Part shown: piece by piece, positions 4,701 to 6,797 of the stretch | Layout: every line of letters begins with the position of its first letter | Position numbering within the stretch: position 1 is the first letter of the stretch | Source of the DNA: Alphaproteobacteria bacterium | GTDB lineage: Bacteria > Pseudomonadota > Alphaproteobacteria > Caulobacterales > Maricaulaceae | Length of the DNA: 6,797 nt | NCBI GenBank assembly: GCA_030428405.1 | Contig: JAUIEH010000150.1 | Location: 1 to 6,797, forward strand | Reading direction: 5' to 3' | The notes under the pieces: model-generated | The model's input: the letters and a program-made list of their open reading frames with translations, nothing else | Databases searched by the model: none | Told to the model about the DNA's origin: nothing | Program-made: the position numbers and the translations under genes

Positions 4701-6630
4701 CGCCGGTCTCGCTAGCGTCAGGAAGGGCGAACGCGATCATGCGATGCGGATGCGCGCGAAAGCCAGTCGTCACGACGACATATTGTGCGCCGTCGAGCGT
4801 GTAGGTCATCGGCGCGCCGAGCACGTGGTCGGGCAGTTCAAACTCCCACACGACCTCGCCTGTCTCTTTATCAAAAGCGCGGAACATGGGCTCGGCGTAG
4901 CCGAGCGGGTCCTGCGGGCCTTCGCCGAGGAATAATAATGTCCGTGTGACTAGCGCGGCTGCGCGTCCGGCCGAGCCGAGCGGCCCAAGCTCGAGATCGG
5001 CGAGCGCTGGATGGGCGCGCGGGCCGTTTCCGTTCGGCGTCATCCAGACATGTTGTCCCGTGTTCAGATCAATCGCGGTGATGCGCCCATAAGGCGGCTG
5101 CATCAGCGGCAGGCCGAGCGGGCCTTCCATGCGCGAGCCGCCCGCGATCTCATGGGAGAAGTCGGTCTCGATCTCGCCGGCCGGGCCGAGCACGACGCCG
5201 ATCGACGCTGTCGAGGAGGCGACATAGAGCAGTCCCGTTTCCGGATCGAAGGCGCCGCCGGTCCAGTTCGCGCCGCCGATGACGCCCGGCATGAGCGCCG
5301 TCAGCCGCTCGCCGATGGGCGTGAACAAGGGGCCATGCTCGACGCGGGCGAGCATGCGCCGGGCCTGTTCTTCGAGTTCGGGCGTGAAATTGATGACGTC
5401 GTCTTCGCTCAGACCCTGGCGGTCAAATGCTGCGGGAAGGCTCGGATAAGGCTGGGTCGGCGAAGCGTGTTCCGTCTCGATCGGCGAGGCCGGGACGGGC
5501 CGCTCCTCGATCGGCCAAACGGGCTCGCCCGTGACCCGGTCGAAGACGAAGGCGAAGCCATGCTTCGTCAACTGAACGATGGCGGCTATCTCGCGTCCGT
5601 CCACCGTGATGTCGACGAGGATCGGCGCACAGGGCAGGTCATAGTCCCAGATGTCGTGATGGACGATCTGATAATGCCAGATGCGCTCGCCCGTCTCTGC
5701 GTCGACGGCGACGATGGAGTTGCCGAACAAGCCGTCGCCCGGCCGCTCGCCGCCGAAGAAATTATTCGTCGGCGCGCTGACCGGCAGATAGATGATGCCG
5801 CGCGCGTCATCCGCGCTCATCGGCGCCCAGACATTGGCGTTGCCGGTATAGCGCCAGCTCTCGTCCTCCCAGGTTTCAACGCCGAACTCGCCCTCCAGCG
5901 GCACGGTGTGAAACGTCCAGACAAGCGCGCCGGTGCGGATGTCAAAGCCGCGCACATCGCCGCGCGGCGCCTCGCGCGTGCGCAGGCGGTCCTCGATATA
6001 GCTGCCGACAACGACGATGTCGCCGATGACGAGGGGCGCGGAGGTGACGCCGTAAAGCGTCGAAGGACGGTCCGGTATCGGGCGTGGCAGACCGACCGTG
6101 TGCAAATCGACCTCGCCGTCCTCGCCGAAGGTTTCGACCGGCGCGCCGTCGTCGGCGTTGACCGCGACAAGCCGCCCGTCGCCCGTGCCGAAGAGGATGC
6201 GCCGGTCCGCGCCGTCTTCCCAATAGGCGACGCCCCGGCTCAGAAAGCCTTTGCTGGTCGCAGGCCCGTCCTGCCAGGCGCCCGTATCGCGCACCCAAAT
6301 TGTTTCGCCCGTGCGCGCATCTACAGCCGCAATCTGAGACAGCGCCGTGGACAGATAGAGCACGCCGTCGACCATCAAGGGCGTGGCCTGAAACTCGCCG
6401 GGCCGAACATCTGGATTGGCTTCGAGTATGTCGGCGTCGGGCGAGCGCCATTCCCAGGCGATTTCAAGTTCGCCGACATTGTCGCGGTTGATGAGGTCGA
6501 GCGGGGCGTAGCGCGTCGCCGCGTTCGTGCCGCCATAAGCGCGCCATTCGAAATCAGCGCTTTCCTGTGCGCCGCCCGGCGCACACGCCAGCAGGGATAG
6601 CGCAACGCATGCTGATAGAATGCGCTTCAC
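4690..6630 (-). CDS. PQQ-dependent quinoprotein dehydrogenase (glucose-dehydrogenase-like), lipoprotein
   Basis: This 646-residue beta-propeller enzyme should oxidise an alcohol or sugar with pyrroloquinoline quinone. The short signal peptide has lipobox LLAC (Cys16). Family hallmarks follow: WRAYGGTNAATRYAPLDLIN (29-48), repeated propeller motifs such as AVDARTGETIW, NVWAPMSAD (266-274), HHDIWDYDLP (324-333), LTKHGFAFVFDRVTGEPVWP (354-373) with Lys356, NWTGGAFDPETGLLYVAS (455-472) and YGRITAIDLNTGQHVW (514-529). There is no C-terminal haem CXXCH and no membrane-helix domain; besides Cys8 and Cys16 the only Cys is Cys334, so the vicinal disulfide of methanol/ethanol dehydrogenases is absent. 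Electrons must go to a separate cytochrome or quinone partner. The start is a GTG overlapping the upstream stop (GTGA). The family is secure; the substrate is not, and no pqq biosynthesis gene is visible here. Confidence 0.93.
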   Translation of the reverse strand: MKRILSACVALSLLACAPGGAQESADFEWRAYGGTNAATRYAPLDLINRDNVGELEIAWEWRSPDADILEANPDVRPGEFQATPLMVDGVLYLSTALSQIAAVDARTGETIWVRDTGAWQDGPATSKGFLSRGVAYWEDGADRRILFGTGDGRLVAVNADDGAPVETFGEDGEVDLHTVGLPRPIPDRPSTLYGVTSAPLVIGDIVVVGSYIEDRLRTREAPRGDVRGFDIRTGALVWTFHTVPLEGEFGVETWEDESWRYTGNANVWAPMSADDARGIIYLPVSAPTNNFFGGERPGDGLFGNSIVAVDAETGERIWHYQIVHHDIWDYDLPCAPILVDITVDGREIAAIVQLTKHGFAFVFDRVTGEPVWPIEERPVPASPIETEHASPTQPYPSLPAAFDRQGLSEDDVINFTPELEEQARRMLARVEHGPLFTPIGERLTALMPGVIGGANWTGGAFDPETGLLYVASSTASIGVVLGPAGEIETDFSHEIAGGSRMEGPLGLPLMQPPYGRITAIDLNTGQHVWMTPNGNGPRAHPALADLELGPLGSAGRAAALVTRTLLFLGEGPQDPLGYAEPMFRAFDKETGEVVWEFELPDHVLGAPMTYTLDGAQYVVVTTGFRAHPHRMIAFALPDASETGDED

Positions 6631-6797
6631 GGCGAGACACGCTGCTCGATCATGAAATCGAGGTCAGGCTGCTCGCCGATAAAGGCCGAGCGCAGGTCGA
6701 GGTCGAGCAATCCGCCGCCCCATGGCGCGGCCTCGCCGTCGAGTTCTGCGTCAGTAGCGGCGCGCCAGGCGGCGCGATCGTCGAACCAGAGCTCGAC
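6627..6797 (-). CDS. C-terminus of an EthD-like / dimeric alpha-beta barrel protein (partial, runs in from right edge)
   Basis: Read leftward from the edge, 56 codons are open and end in TGA at 6629-6627. The translation starts VELWFDDRAAWRAATDAELD, passes a Gly-rich stretch (PWGGGLLDLDLRSAF) and ends DFMIEQRVSP. The E-L-W-F-D-D-x-A-A-W segment resembles the motif of EthD-type small proteins (El-wFds-a-a), which often accompany catabolic oxygenases and dehydrogenases, although EthD proteins have no well-defined reaction. The stop overlaps the GTG of the quinoprotein gene (GTGA), so it is the preceding gene of the same operon. The reading frame is convincing; the family call rests on one short motif and could be wrong. 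Confidence 0.6.
   Translation of the reverse strand, partial: VELWFDDRAAWRAATDAELDGEAAPWGGGLLDLDLRSAFIGEQPDLDFMIEQRVSP

Noticed and set aside
5011..6600. A 529-codon open frame on the plus strand antisense to the quinoprotein gene
   Set aside because: Its translation is Arg/Ala/Asp-rich with no recognisable domain, while the opposite strand encodes a clear quinoprotein throughout. Long antisense frames are expected in high-GC coding DNA.

Overview
The window looks like chromosomal DNA of a high-GC Gram-negative bacterium, most likely an alphaproteobacterium of the marine Hyphomonadaceae/Parvularculaceae type. This is inferred from gene content (FCD-type GntR regulator, lipoprotein quinoprotein dehydrogenase and sulfatase, split DUF1214/DUF1254 pair) and codon bias; no rRNA or marker gene fixes the taxon. 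I see no mobile element, tRNA, rRNA or CRISPR array.

Layout: positions 1-49 (minus) hold the first 16 codons of an exported protein that continues beyond the left edge. A 159-base divergent control region (50-208) follows, with a tight cluster of palindromes at 134-163. A GntR-family repressor gene runs on the plus strand (209-910). From 894 to the right edge everything is on the minus strand: six closely packed genes which, read in transcription order from the right, are an EthD-like protein (3' end only), a PQQ-dependent quinoprotein dehydrogenase, a type I sulfatase, an alpha/beta hydrolase of the dienelactone hydrolase/PAF-acetylhydrolase type, a DUF1214 membrane protein and a DUF1254 membrane protein. 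Junctions are GTGA overlap, 11-base overlap, 35-base gap, 14-base gap and ATGA overlap, so this is very probably one polycistronic mRNA. The regulator converges on its 3' end with a 17-base overlap.

Functional reading: five of the six minus-strand genes can be read from their N-terminus, and all five begin with an export signal or membrane anchor; two have good lipoboxes (LSAC, LLAC). This suggests a cell-envelope catabolic module: the sulfatase could release an alcohol from a sulfate ester, the quinoprotein could oxidise that alcohol into the respiratory chain, and the hydrolase could cut an ester or lactone. The substrate is not identifiable from sequence. The GntR protein probably represses itself and the divergent exported gene through the palindromes, and may also control the convergent operon, whose own promoter lies outside the window.

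Points worth a second look: the palindrome cluster, whose best operator lies in the spacer of a candidate promoter; a sulfatase activation motif with Thr in place of Pro (CATSR); an apparently degenerate metal site in the FCD domain; and DUF1214/DUF1254 encoded as separate genes in the order opposite to that of the fused protein.
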